A DNA stretch of 64,000 bases from the NCBI GenBank assembly GCA_002162765.1, contig MAAR01000009.1:124001-188000 (forward strand), given 5' to 3'. This document shows positions 33,540 through 42,831 of the stretch, in pieces; position 1 is the first letter of the stretch, and each line of letters opens with the position of its first letter. The DNA comes from Flavobacteriales bacterium 34_180_T64. Its GTDB lineage: Bacteria; Bacteroidota; Bacteroidia; Flavobacteriales; Flavobacteriaceae. Made by a program: the position numbers and the translations under genes. Below the pieces are notes generated by a model. It was not told where the DNA came from and ran no database searches. It worked only from the letters and a program-made list of their open reading frames with translations.

Positions 33540-35389
33540 TGGCAGACATCATTCAACTTTTACCAGATCACGTCGCTAATCAAATTGCTGCAGGTGAAGT
33601 CGTACAACGACCAGCTTCAGTAGTTAAAGAATTAATGGAGAATGCTATTGATGCTGAAGCAACGGCAATTAAGTTAATTGTTAAAGAAGCTGGGAAAACC
33701 TTAATCCAAGTTATTGACAATGGAAAAGGGATGAGTGCTACTGATGCAAGATTGAGTTTTGAACGGCATGCCACTTCAAAAATACGATCTGCAGAAGATT
33801 TATTTAGTTTGCATACTAAAGGATTTCGTGGAGAAGCCTTGGCGAGTATCGCAGCCATTGCACATATTGAGCTAAAAACGAAGCAGCCTCAAGATGAGCT
33901 TGGAACTCAAATCACAATTGAGGGAAGTGAAGTAAGCTCTCAAGAGTTTGTTGTTACTCCTGAAGGCACTTCTATTGCTGTTAAAAATTTATTTTTTAAT
34001 ATTCCAGCAAGACGTAATTTTCTAAAATCGAATACGGTTGAACTACGACATATCATTGATGAATTTCATCGCGTGTCATTAGCGCATCCAAATATTGCTT
34101 TCATTATGTATCATAACGGAAGTGAATCTTTTAATCTTCCTGAAAGTAATTATAGACAACGTGTTGTTAATATTTTTGGAGGTAGAACCAATGAGAAATT
34201 AGTACCAGTTGATGAAGAAACTGAAGTGTTGAAGATTTCAGGTTTTGTTGGGAAACCAGAATTTGCTAAAAAAACAAAATCTGAACAATTCTTTTTTGTC
34301 AACCATCGATTTATTAAAAGTCCGTATCTCAATCATGCAATAAATGCTGCATTTGAAGGTTTAATGAAAGATGGCTGTCATCCAAGTTATTTTTTAAACT
34401 TAACAGTCGACCCTAAATCAATTGATATTAATATACATCCCACAAAAACTGAAATCAAATTCGAGGATGAGCATACGCTTTACGCCATATTAAGATCTTC
34501 AGTTAAGCATAGTTTAGGTCAGTTTAATATTGCGCCTGTTTTAGATTTTGAAAGGGATACGAATTTGGACACACCCTATAATTATAAAGATAAGAACGCT
34601 TCAACGCCATTTGTTGAAGTCAATCGCGATTTTAATCCCTTTAGTGACGAGAAGTCAGCAAAAGTATTTTCTTCGGTTAGTTATAAAAAAGAAAGTGCGC
34701 CATGGGAAAGTTTGTATGTTGGAATGGAGTCCAAAGGAACACGAGATCTTAAGGACTTCAGTGAAATGGAATTTGAAAGTGATCATCAAACAGAATCTAT
34801 ATTTTCGGGAGATACACAATCAGAGACGTCTCAGACCACCTACCAACTACACAATAAATATATAGTGAGCACTATCAAGTCTGGAATGCTGCTTATTGAT
34901 CAGCATAGAGCGCATCAACGTGTTTTGTATGAGAGTCTTCTAAAAAGCTTAACTGTAAAGGAGGGCATAAGCCAGCAATTGCTATTTCCTTTTAAACTGG
35001 AATTTACAGCAACTGAATTGCCAATCTTACAGCAATTAAAAACGGATTTAGAATCTACGGGATTCGTATTTTCGAAAATCGAAAATGATTCCGTTGAAAT
35101 TATGGGGACTCCCATAAATGTGTCTGAGAATGAAATATCAAATATTTTACAGCAACTTATTGCTGATGTGCAACAAGAAATTCCAGATAGTCATTTTAGT
35201 GCCACTGATTTATTAGCAAAATCTATGGCCAAAAGTATGGCTATAAAAAATGGTCAGTCTTTGTCAAAACTAGAGCAAGAGCACTTGGTAAATAGTTTAT
35301 TCGCTTGTAAAGAATCTGCAGTGTCACCAACCAATCGCACAACATTTATAACAATGAGCGTTGCCGATATGGATAAAAAATTTATGTAA
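33539..35389 (+). CDS. mutL: DNA mismatch repair protein MutL
   Basis: A 616-residue GHKL ATPase that links MutS recognition to repair. The N-terminal motifs are intact: ELMENAIDA, VIDNGKGM, RHATSKI and GFRGEALASIAAI. A variable linker covers about 340-430. The C-terminal domain has IDQHRAHQRVLYE at 453-465, where endonuclease-type MutL proteins have DQHAxxExxxxE: here Q460 takes the place of the first glutamate. SLFACKESAVSPTNRTTF near the end takes the place of the CPHGRP-type motif. Nuclease activity is therefore uncertain. Two rhomboid genes follow 10 bases downstream. Confidence 0.95.
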   Translation: MADIIQLLPDHVANQIAAGEVVQRPASVVKELMENAIDAEATAIKLIVKEAGKTLIQVIDNGKGMSATDARLSFERHATSKIRSAEDLFSLHTKGFRGEALASIAAIAHIELKTKQPQDELGTQITIEGSEVSSQEFVVTPEGTSIAVKNLFFNIPARRNFLKSNTVELRHIIDEFHRVSLAHPNIAFIMYHNGSESFNLPESNYRQRVVNIFGGRTNEKLVPVDEETEVLKISGFVGKPEFAKKTKSEQFFFVNHRFIKSPYLNHAINAAFEGLMKDGCHPSYFLNLTVDPKSIDINIHPTKTEIKFEDEHTLYAILRSSVKHSLGQFNIAPVLDFERDTNLDTPYNYKDKNASTPFVEVNRDFNPFSDEKSAKVFSSVSYKKESAPWESLYVGMESKGTRDLKDFSEMEFESDHQTESIFSGDTQSETSQTTYQLHNKYIVSTIKSGMLLIDQHRAHQRVLYESLLKSLTVKEGISQQLLFPFKLEFTATELPILQQLKTDLESTGFVFSKIENDSVEIMGTPINVSENEISNILQQLIADVQQEIPDSHFSATDLLAKSMAKSMAIKNGQSLSKLEQEHLVNSLFACKESAVSPTNRTTFITMSVADMDKKFM

Positions 35390-35399
35390 CTAGAAGCTT

Positions 35400-36155
35400 A
35401 TGATGAGAGGTATTACAGATACTGTTAAACATTTGATTATTATCAATGTTGTGATGTTTATTGGAACGCTAGCTATCGGTAATGGGGAGTCGTTTTATAG
35501 ATGGTTTGCGCTATATTTCCCTCAAAATGAATTGTTTCAGCCATGGCAGGTTATTACGCATATGTTTATGCATGGTGGTGCCATGCATATAATATTTAAT
35601 ATGTTTGCCTTATGGATGTTTGGAACTTCCGTAGAGCAACAATTAGGAAGTAAGAAGTTCCTATTTATTTATATATCTGCAGGTTTAGGAGCGGTTTTGT
35701 TCCAACTTGGATATTACTATTTTAATTATTTGCCTTTGCATTCTGATTTGATTAGTACTGGCTTAACCGACAATCAAATCGTACAAATGTTTACCTCTAA
35801 TGAGACAATTAGTGGCATAAACGAAATTCAATTTTCAAAGCTTAAGGAAGCATTTCCAATTTATAATGCCTCAATGGTTGGAGCGTCTGGATGTATCATG
35901 GGTATATTGGCTGCCTTTGGAATGATGAATCCAGAAGCTAAATTGATGCTTATCTTTTTGCCTATACCAATAAAAGCGAAGTACTTTATACCAGGTATAA
36001 TTATTTTGGATGTTGTTTCAGCACTAACAGGTCAATCCTTCTTTAGTCCGAGCAATACGGCTTATATGGCCCATGTTGGAGGCGCTTTGATTGGTGCATT
36101 TATAATGTGGTACTGGCGAAAAACACAGTTTAATAAAAACCGTTGGGATTTATGA
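35400..36155 (+). CDS. Rhomboid intramembrane serine protease (first of pair)
   Basis: A 251-residue rhomboid with six or more membrane helices. HGGAMHIIFNMFALWMFG is the conserved helix-2 region, GASG (161-164) holds the catalytic S163, and MAHVGG holds H225. A loop of about 45 residues (110-155) is inserted before the serine helix. An alternative start at the second ATG (35403) is equally likely. It is followed with an ATGA overlap by another rhomboid. Substrates are unknown. Confidence 0.93.
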   Translation: MMRGITDTVKHLIIINVVMFIGTLAIGNGESFYRWFALYFPQNELFQPWQVITHMFMHGGAMHIIFNMFALWMFGTSVEQQLGSKKFLFIYISAGLGAVLFQLGYYYFNYLPLHSDLISTGLTDNQIVQMFTSNETISGINEIQFSKLKEAFPIYNASMVGASGCIMGILAAFGMMNPEAKLMLIFLPIPIKAKYFIPGIIILDVVSALTGQSFFSPSNTAYMAHVGGALIGAFIMWYWRKTQFNKNRWDL

Positions 36156-37021
36156 CCTCTCTTGGATACGATATAAAAGATAAACTGAATCGCCTAAACG
36201 CATTCGAAAAAATAATTGGCCTTAATATAGCAGTATTTCTTATAGGTCTAATAATTGGGAAAGCGAATAAAACAGCCAGCGCCTTAAGCTGGTTAGAATT
36301 GCCTAAAGATTTTTTTGATTTTATCGCTAAACCATGGACAATCCTTACCTATGGATTTGCACATTATGGTTTTATCCATATTTTATTTAACCTTTTGGTA
36401 CTTTATTTTGTGTCACGATTGCTTTTAAATTTAATTGATACTAAGCGTTCATTGAGTATTTATTTTTTAGGGATTATTATTGGAGGCCTTTCATTTTTAC
36501 TAGTGTTTAATGTACTTCCGAATAAGATAGTGAATCATATAGGGCCCTTAGTTGGTGCTTCGGCAGGTGTGAGAGCTTTACTTATTTTTGTGTGTACATA
36601 CATGCCAAATAAGGAGGCACGATTTTTTGCTATTACTATTAAGTTGTGGCATATAGGACTTGCGATTGTAGTTTTAGATGTATTGGGATTATTTAGTATA
36701 AATGCAGGCGGAAATGTGGCGCATTTAGGAGGAAGTTTACTTGGGTATTTGTATGCTTCGCAACTTCAAAAAGGAACCGATATTGGCGCAGGATTTCAAC
36801 GATTTACGGATGCTATTGCAAATTTATTTAAAACGAAATCGCCATTAAGAACAGTACATAAAAAGAAAAAGAAACCTTTTGTTGGTCATAATAAAACGAA
36901 GTTTGATGAGTTTAATAATCAAAAGAAAATTGACCTTATTCTCGATAAAATCAGTAAAAGTGGCTACGAAAGTCTGAATGCAGAGGAGAAGACTTTTCTT
37001 TTTAAGGCTGGCAAAGATTAA
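36152..37021 (+). CDS. Rhomboid intramembrane serine protease (second of pair)
   Basis: A 289-residue rhomboid starting at ATG 36152, which overlaps the previous stop codon (ATGA). FAHYGFIHILFNLLVLYFV is the conserved helix, VGASAG contains the catalytic S137, and VAHLGGS contains H191. The last 80 residues are a basic cytosolic tail (KKKKKPFVGHNKTKF) ending in the conserved ILDKISKSGYESLNAEEKTFLFKAG. This tail and the family layout are typical of the second of the tandem rhomboids in Bacteroidota. Confidence 0.93.
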   Translation: MTSLGYDIKDKLNRLNAFEKIIGLNIAVFLIGLIIGKANKTASALSWLELPKDFFDFIAKPWTILTYGFAHYGFIHILFNLLVLYFVSRLLLNLIDTKRSLSIYFLGIIIGGLSFLLVFNVLPNKIVNHIGPLVGASAGVRALLIFVCTYMPNKEARFFAITIKLWHIGLAIVVLDVLGLFSINAGGNVAHLGGSLLGYLYASQLQKGTDIGAGFQRFTDAIANLFKTKSPLRTVHKKKKKPFVGHNKTKFDEFNNQKKIDLILDKISKSGYESLNAEEKTFLFKAGKD

Positions 37022-37026
37022 ACTAT

Positions 37027-38046
37027 ATGAAGCGACTCAACCTAATAGATAAAGTAGTGTTTTTGGTAAATTCCATTGCTGCTACTATGTTGTTGTTGTC
37101 GTATATTTTACCCTATGTGTCTCCTAAGAGTTTTGCGTTTTTGTCAATGTTAAGCCTTGCAGTACCTCTGTTAATCATTTTCAATATTCTCTTTGTTTTG
37201 TATTGGTTATTGAAAGTTAAAAAGCAATTACTATTGTCTTTAATGGTCTTAGGACTTGGATATAGTCATATGTTTTCATTATATAAGTTTTCATCTTCAA
37301 AAAAAGTGGATACCTCCGAAAACATATCCATAATGAATTATAATGTGCGTTTATTTAATTTATTTGAATGGATACCTGATGCCTCAATAAAGCAAAAATT
37401 AGTTGATTTTATCTTAGATAAGAATCCTGATATTTTAAGTATTCAAGAGTACCATCCAGATGAGACGATTAAATTTAAAGAGTATTTTAAATATGAAAAA
37501 TTATCAGGAAATAAAGTAAAAAATGGACAAGCGATTTTTTCAAAATTTCCAATTGTAAATTCGGGTTCCATAGAATTCCCGAATACCTCTAATAATGCGA
37601 TTTATGCAGATGTTGTTAAAGGGAGTGATACCATTAGAATTTACAATGTGCATTTAGAATCTTTAAGAATAGATCCTTCTGTTGAAAAATTATCGAATGA
37701 AACTTCGGAAAACTTATCAAATCGAGTGAGTACAACTTTTAAAATTCAACAATCTCAAACGGAACAATTCTTAAAGCATAAAGCCCAAAGTCCTTATAAA
37801 ATGATTATTTGTGGCGATTTTAATAATACGGCGTATTCGTATGTGTATAAGGAGGTTAGAGGCGATTTGCAAGATGCTTTTGTTGAAGCAGGTAATGGCT
37901 TTGGTCGTACTTTTAATTTCAAATTCTTTCCCGTTCGAATAGATTTTATTCTTGTTGACGGTAGTTTTGATATCAATAGTTTTAAGACCTATGATGTACA
38001 ATTTTCTGATCATTATCCAATTCTAGCTAAAGTAAAATTACATTAG
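37027..38046 (+). CDS. Membrane-anchored endonuclease/exonuclease/phosphatase-fold protein
   Basis: A 339-residue protein with three N-terminal membrane helices (first 85 residues) and a C-terminal EEP catalytic domain outside or facing the cytosol. ISIMNYNVRLF is the first metal-region motif, SIQEYHP contains the conserved glutamate, VHLES follows, CGDFNNTAYSYVY carries the D/N pair, and SDHYPILA gives the terminal D-H catalytic pair. The substrate could be nucleic acid, phosphoinositide or sphingolipid; not decidable. Its end overlaps the convergent DUF6122 gene by nine bases. Confidence 0.88.
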   Translation: MKRLNLIDKVVFLVNSIAATMLLLSYILPYVSPKSFAFLSMLSLAVPLLIIFNILFVLYWLLKVKKQLLLSLMVLGLGYSHMFSLYKFSSSKKVDTSENISIMNYNVRLFNLFEWIPDASIKQKLVDFILDKNPDILSIQEYHPDETIKFKEYFKYEKLSGNKVKNGQAIFSKFPIVNSGSIEFPNTSNNAIYADVVKGSDTIRIYNVHLESLRIDPSVEKLSNETSENLSNRVSTTFKIQQSQTEQFLKHKAQSPYKMIICGDFNNTAYSYVYKEVRGDLQDAFVEAGNGFGRTFNFKFFPVRIDFILVDGSFDINSFKTYDVQFSDHYPILAKVKLH

Positions 38047-38346
38047 CCAGCAATCACTGAGGTCCGCAATAATATGCACGAGTAACCCGATTCCTAACAA
38101 TCTCAATTTCTTTATTGATAGCATTAAAATATAACCCGCAATTGCGTAATAGGAATGTAGTGGATGAAAATTGATACTACATCTGTTTGGATCAAATATT
38201 GGATTTGCTAATACATGGTCAACGTCAATTAGTAAACCTAGAATCATAATAAAATAGGCATACTTCCATCGGGATTTAAAAAAAAACAAAGCAATAATTA
38301 ATGGTAGACCAAAATGAATTCCATAATGAATTATTGATTGAAACAT
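38038..38346 (-). CDS. DUF6122-type small membrane protein
   Basis: A 102-residue protein with about four membrane helices and conserved histidines: IHYGIHFGLP, DVDHVLANPIFD, CSINFHPLHSY and HIIADL. The pattern of His/Asp at helix ends is reminiscent of membrane metal-dependent hydrolases (YdjM/DUF457-like), but this is only a resemblance. Its start overlaps the wbqC stop by one base (TAATG). Confidence 0.75.
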   Translation of the reverse strand: MFQSIIHYGIHFGLPLIIALFFFKSRWKYAYFIMILGLLIDVDHVLANPIFDPNRCSINFHPLHSYYAIAGYILMLSIKKLRLLGIGLLVHIIADLSDCWLM

Positions 38347-38966
38347 TAAGGTGTCAAATTTTGAGATTCGAGATATAGTAAGGCATTCGGGCCTTCATTA
38401 CATATGAGATCTAAGATGCTTAAATTGGATAGAAATCCATGTTTGTCATCAAATACTTGGACATAGCTCGCAAAAGATTCTGGTTTTTCTTTTCTGCTTT
38501 CTACTAAGTATCTATAATCGACTTTGTCTTTTGGGTTTTTTTCAAAATCTTCAGTAGTCTTGATTTCAAAAGGAATTTGCAAGCAATCATAAATGACTTC
38601 TAAGCAAGCCATGTTAAAATCTAAAAGAGTTTCAAATTTCATAGTAAATAAAGGCTTGAGATCATCTTCATAGAATTCGAAAAAGGGAGAACTGCTATAG
38701 GCTATTTGAATGGATTTCCAGTGAAGATCTTGCCAATTTGTCGTATCAGATATACGTATGTTTTTATAAAGCTGTCGGTTATTTTGAGAATAAACAACAG
38801 GAACAGTTAAAGACAATCTGCCATTTGCACCATAAATGAAGGCACGATTTCTATAGGTTTGTTTTTGATAATTATCACAGCGTTCAAAAGTCGTTCGCTT
38901 CGCATTTATGATCGCAACAAACGAAGCAATACTAGGGAAGTAGGAAGGATGTATGAGAATATCCAT
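38346..38966 (-). CDS. WbqC family protein
   Basis: A 206-residue protein with the WbqC-like layout: IHPSYFPSIASFVAI at the start, YRNRAFIYGANGRLSLTVPV (the conserved 'T.I..P.G...LTVPV' region), then WQDLHWKSIQIAYSSSPFF. WbqC proteins are often found near polysaccharide or glycosylation genes; enzymatic role unclear. It is coupled to the DUF6122 gene downstream and lies 27 bases after lepB, so the three probably share a transcript. Confidence 0.87.
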   Translation of the reverse strand: MDILIHPSYFPSIASFVAIINAKRTTFERCDNYQKQTYRNRAFIYGANGRLSLTVPVVYSQNNRQLYKNIRISDTTNWQDLHWKSIQIAYSSSPFFEFYEDDLKPLFTMKFETLLDFNMACLEVIYDCLQIPFEIKTTEDFEKNPKDKVDYRYLVESRKEKPESFASYVQVFDDKHGFLSNLSILDLICNEGPNALLYLESQNLTP

Positions 38967-38993
38967 GACTTATATAAACATCAAATTTAAACG

Positions 38994-40553
38994 CTAGCTA
39001 TTTGCTGATTTACGCTTTCTCCATTTGCTAAAGCCGATCCACCCAAATAGAACTACAAAAAATGGAATGAGATATGAAACAGGTTTTCCGCTTCCTCCAA
39101 CCGTGGTAAACAAACGTTCCCAACGAATTTTACTAAATCCTTTACCATTTGTGTCCCAACTCATCCATACAAATACAGGCTTTCCAACAACATGATCAAA
39201 CGGAACAAATCCCCAAGATCTAGAATCTAACGAATTGTGACGATTATCACCCATCATCCAGTAGTAGTCTTGTTTAAACGTGTATTCCGAGACAACCTTT
39301 CCATCAATGCTAATTTCAGTTCCATTAACTTGTAAGTTGTGTCCTTCATACACACTTATAATTCGCTTGTAAAGCGGTAAAACTTCAAGGTTTAAAGCAA
39401 CAGTTTTTCCAGCTTCAGGAATGTAAAGTGGCCCGAAGAAATCGTTATTCCAAGAATACTGTTCATGTCTTGGAAAAATACTAGGATCTCTACGGTTCAG
39501 TGAATCTTTTAAAACCACAATATTTGCAACATCTGGATGGTTTTTTAAACGATTAATAGCGTCATCTGTTGCTGCTGGAATTAAATACGAATCTCGTGTA
39601 GAACCATAACCTAGTCCATCTGTAATATCATAGCGATTCAATAAAGCGTAAATGTTATTTGGCTGAATATTTCTTTTGAATGAAATTTCATAAGAAAATT
39701 GCACTTTTGCACGATCTGGAAGCGCATTTTGCTTGCCATTAATATAGACATAACCATCTCTTACTTCTAATGAATCCCCTGGGTTTGCTACACAGCGCTT
39801 GACATAATTTGTACGTTTATCAATAGGCTTGTAATAGCTTTTGTCAGCAGGTTTATACATGTTGTATAAGGTATCAACAGGCCAATTAAAAACGACTATA
39901 TCGTTTTGTTCAATGGACTCAAAACCTGGTATTCTAAAATAAGGTAATTCAAAATTAGGCACATATGATTTAACCTTTGCAACTGGTATTGTGTCATGGA
40001 CCATTGGTGCTCCAATTGTTGTCATAGGCGTTCGAGCGCCATAATGAATTTTACTTACCAATAGAAAATCACCAACTAATAGGGTCTTTTCTAAAGAAGA
40101 CGTTGGAATGGTAAAAGGCTGCATGAAATAAGTATGTACCAACGTTGCGGCTACAATAGCAAACAGAATTGAACTTACCCAATCACCAAATTCAGATTTC
40201 GGATGCAAACTTCTGCCTTCAATGTATTTGACATCAGTGGCGTAATTAAGATAAACATTGTAAAACCCTAAAGTGACAATTGCAAGGAGAGTATCCATGG
40301 TTGAATTCTTTCCAAAACTTCGAGCCGTCTCTACCCAGATTACTGGAAATAGTATCAAATTTACAATAGGCACAAATAACAAAATAGTCCACCATTTAGG
40401 ACGATTTATAATTTTCATAAGTACAACTGCATTATATATAGGCACAAAAGCCTCCCAAGGTTGTCGTCCGGCTTTTGCATAAAGTTTCCATGTGCTAAGT
40501 CCGTGTAAAACCTGAATTGCTAAGAAAAATATAAACCATTGCATTAATGTCAT
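38994..40553 (-). CDS. lepB: Signal peptidase I, long Bacteroidota form
   Basis: A 519-residue membrane protease that removes Sec signal peptides. The first 110 residues hold extra membrane helices of a DUF5684-like region (WEAFVPIYNAVVLMKIINRP). The peptidase follows: PFTIPTSSLEKTL contains the nucleophile S153, YVKRCVANPGDSL contains the base K252, and MMGDNRHNSLDSRSWGFVP is the C-terminal box. A large insertion of about 150 residues separates the latter two. A final helix and basic tail close the protein. Length is normal for this phylum but about twice that of short bacterial forms. Confidence 0.94.
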   Translation of the reverse strand: MTLMQWFIFFLAIQVLHGLSTWKLYAKAGRQPWEAFVPIYNAVVLMKIINRPKWWTILLFVPIVNLILFPVIWVETARSFGKNSTMDTLLAIVTLGFYNVYLNYATDVKYIEGRSLHPKSEFGDWVSSILFAIVAATLVHTYFMQPFTIPTSSLEKTLLVGDFLLVSKIHYGARTPMTTIGAPMVHDTIPVAKVKSYVPNFELPYFRIPGFESIEQNDIVVFNWPVDTLYNMYKPADKSYYKPIDKRTNYVKRCVANPGDSLEVRDGYVYINGKQNALPDRAKVQFSYEISFKRNIQPNNIYALLNRYDITDGLGYGSTRDSYLIPAATDDAINRLKNHPDVANIVVLKDSLNRRDPSIFPRHEQYSWNNDFFGPLYIPEAGKTVALNLEVLPLYKRIISVYEGHNLQVNGTEISIDGKVVSEYTFKQDYYWMMGDNRHNSLDSRSWGFVPFDHVVGKPVFVWMSWDTNGKGFSKIRWERLFTTVGGSGKPVSYLIPFFVVLFGWIGFSKWRKRKSANS

Positions 40554-40620
40554 AATTGAATTTTTTTTATCTTTTATGTAAGTTGAAATTTGCGTTCAAA
40601 CGTTACATTTATTGTATTTA

Positions 40621-41322
40621 TTAACCTATGTTTAACACATCTTTCATCGAAAATACACCTTTTTTACCAAGGATCCATTCTGCCGCAATGACAGCACCAA
40701 AGGCAAATCCTTCTCTATTGTGAGCAGTGTGTTTTATTTGAATAGTATCCACTTGTGATTGATATTTGATTTCATGAGTCCCAGGCACATCATCAATTCG
40801 TTTAGCTGTAATGCCGAGTTCATCAGGCATTGGAATACCTTTAGACCAATTCGTGTATTCCGAGTTTTTGATAATGTCTTCTGCTAAAGAAATAGCGGTT
40901 CCACTTGGAGCGTCCATTTTTTGTGTGTGATGAATTTCCTCAATACTAGTTTTATATTGTGGAAGACCCTTCATTAATTTTGAAAGTGTTTTATTTATTT
41001 CAAAAAATATGTTGACGCCAATGCTAAAGTTAGAGGCGTATAAAAAACCGCCGTCTTTCTCTTTGCATAATTCCACAACATGATCATATTGGTCAAGCCA
41101 TCCGGTTGTACCTGAAATAACAGGAACATCCGCCAATAGACAACTCGTAATATTTGAGGCAGCCATAGTTGGTATACTGAAATCAATCGCAACATCAACA
41201 TCAGATAAATTAATAGCATTGTCTTTGCTAGTTACTTTAAGTACGATTTCATGATGTCTTTGAAGCGCAATATTCTCTATCACTTTCCCCATTTTCCCAT
41301 AACCAAGCAATGCAATTTTCAT
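40621..41322 (-). CDS. dapB: 4-hydroxy-tetrahydrodipicolinate reductase
   Basis: A 233-residue enzyme of lysine and diaminopimelate synthesis. LLGYGKMGKV (5-14) is the nucleotide-binding loop. EEIHHTQKMDAPSGTA (128-143) carries the catalytic H131/H132 and K135. FSIGVNIFFEI marks the start of the C-terminal domain, and AHNREGFAFGAVIAAEWI the end. It is somewhat shorter than the E. coli enzyme, as is usual in this phylum. It is followed by lepB and preceded by DUF5683, parB and parA. Confidence 0.95.
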   Translation of the reverse strand: MKIALLGYGKMGKVIENIALQRHHEIVLKVTSKDNAINLSDVDVAIDFSIPTMAASNITSCLLADVPVISGTTGWLDQYDHVVELCKEKDGGFLYASNFSIGVNIFFEINKTLSKLMKGLPQYKTSIEEIHHTQKMDAPSGTAISLAEDIIKNSEYTNWSKGIPMPDELGITAKRIDDVPGTHEIKYQSQVDTIQIKHTAHNREGFAFGAVIAAEWILGKKGVFSMKDVLNIG

Positions 41323-41324
41323 AA

Positions 41325-41939
41325 TTAAAAATTAAAGTTTAAGGTTAACCCTAGGTTTGCAGCGTTTTCTTGTTCGTCATATTTAAAATGAGGTCTAATG
41401 GCGAGATTCTCATCTACATTGTATTGTAATAAATGCGCATCTACATTAGCATCAATAATATTAAGAACATACCCTCCAATTGCGATTAAAAGAGATAATT
41501 CTTTATTTCTTCTTAGGGTTTCTTGAGCATTAATAAGGCCATCATCAGAAATTCTCGGTGTTGCCAATGGATTGCCATTTTGATCTGTTCCATAAAATTC
41601 ATCATCAGTAAAACCAGCCAATCGACGTTTATATGCATTTCTATATCGCTTGTATTCTTTGTTGTTATCAATGTAAAAATAGACAGGTATTCCAATAGCT
41701 GCATATACAAGTGGTATTTTCCAATATTTTTTATTGTAAGCTTGCCCTAGTCCAGGTAAAACTGCAGAATAAAAAGCAGCTTTAGATGGTGATAAAGGAT
41801 CTATTGGTGGTCTTGCAATACTGTCTTGTATTACAAGTAAATCAGTTTCTACTTGATCATCATCATTAGTTTTTTGGGAAAAACAAATACTGCAAATCAA
41901 AGAAATAAATAAGGTGATATGGAGTTGCTTACTTAGCAC
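41325..41939 (-). CDS. DUF5683 membrane-associated protein
   Basis: A protein of about 204 residues beginning with a signal peptide that ends at SICFSQ. PLSPSKAAFYSAVLPGLGQAYNKKYWKIPLVYAAIG is the conserved core with P-G-x-G-Q-x-Y-N, typical of DUF5683. It then has a membrane helix and a short beta-rich end (NLGLTLNFNF). No ATG is available near the start: candidates are GTG 41939 or TTG 41948, both inside the end of parB, so the start is uncertain. Function unknown. Confidence 0.78.
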   Translation of the reverse strand: MLSKQLHITLFISLICSICFSQKTNDDDQVETDLLVIQDSIARPPIDPLSPSKAAFYSAVLPGLGQAYNKKYWKIPLVYAAIGIPVYFYIDNNKEYKRYRNAYKRRLAGFTDDEFYGTDQNGNPLATPRISDDGLINAQETLRRNKELSLLIAIGGYVLNIIDANVDAHLLQYNVDENLAIRPHFKYDEQENAANLGLTLNFNF

Positions 41940-42831
41940 GTTGAACAAGTTTTTTAATACGATTAAAGTCTTCTTCCGAATGAAAAGGAATTGTTATTTT
42001 TCCTTTCCCATTCTTAGAAACATTAACGCTTATTTTGTGGCCAAAGTATTCTGAAAACTCTCTGACTCCCTTTTTAATATATTTTGGTAACTCCTCTTTT
42101 TTTGAAGGAATCGAAGTTGATTGATCGGTTTGATAATTTCTAACTAGAGCTTCAGTATCTCGAACAGATAATTTATTAGTAATAATTTTTTCATAAATAT
42201 CTAGTTGAATATTTTGATCTTCAATTGTTATGATCGCTCGGCCATGCCCCATAGAAATGAAACCATCTCGTATTCCAGTTTGAATGATGGGATCTAGCTT
42301 CAGTAGCCTTAAATAATTAGCAATTGTAGAACGCTTTTTTCCAACGCGTTCACTCATTTGTTCTTGTGTAAGATTAATTTCGTCTATTAATCGCTGATAA
42401 GACAATGCAATTTCTATAGGATCTAAATCTTGACGTTGGATATTTTCAACCAAGGCCATTTCTAATGATTCTTGGTCGTTTGCAATACGTATGTATGCTG
42501 GAATAGTTTTTAATCCTAATAATTTAGAAGCTCTATAGCGACGTTCACCAGAAACCAATTGAAATTTATTAAATTCCAGTTTTCTCACTGTTATAGGTTG
42601 AATGACGCCTAATTCTTTTATTGAAGATGCCAATTCATGTAACATTTCTTCATTGAAACTTGTCCTTGGCTGAAATGGGTTGATTTCTATTAATTCCAAC
42701 TCTAATTCAACAATGTTACCTATAACTTTATCAGCGTTTTTATCTTGTACAGATTTGATGTCGTTTGAAGGATCTTTTAGAAGCGCAGATAATCCTCTAC
42801 CTAAAGCTTGTTTTTTTGTTGCCTTCGCCAT
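41929..42831 (-). CDS. parB: Chromosome partitioning protein ParB
   Basis: A 300-residue CTP-dependent DNA clamp. Its N-terminal box is INPFQPRTSFNEEMLHELA, followed by GVIQPITVRK and VSGERRYRASKLLG (CTP-binding patches). VENIQRQDLDPIEIA and the helix-turn-helix MSERVGKKRSTIANYLRLL follow. The C-terminal dimer domain is basic. It overlaps parA by one base (TAATG). No parS site was recognised in the window. Confidence 0.96.
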   Translation of the reverse strand: MAKATKKQALGRGLSALLKDPSNDIKSVQDKNADKVIGNIVELELELIEINPFQPRTSFNEEMLHELASSIKELGVIQPITVRKLEFNKFQLVSGERRYRASKLLGLKTIPAYIRIANDQESLEMALVENIQRQDLDPIEIALSYQRLIDEINLTQEQMSERVGKKRSTIANYLRLLKLDPIIQTGIRDGFISMGHGRAIITIEDQNIQLDIYEKIITNKLSVRDTEALVRNYQTDQSTSIPSKKEELPKYIKKGVREFSEYFGHKISVNVSKNGKGKITIPFHSEEDFNRIKKLVQRAK

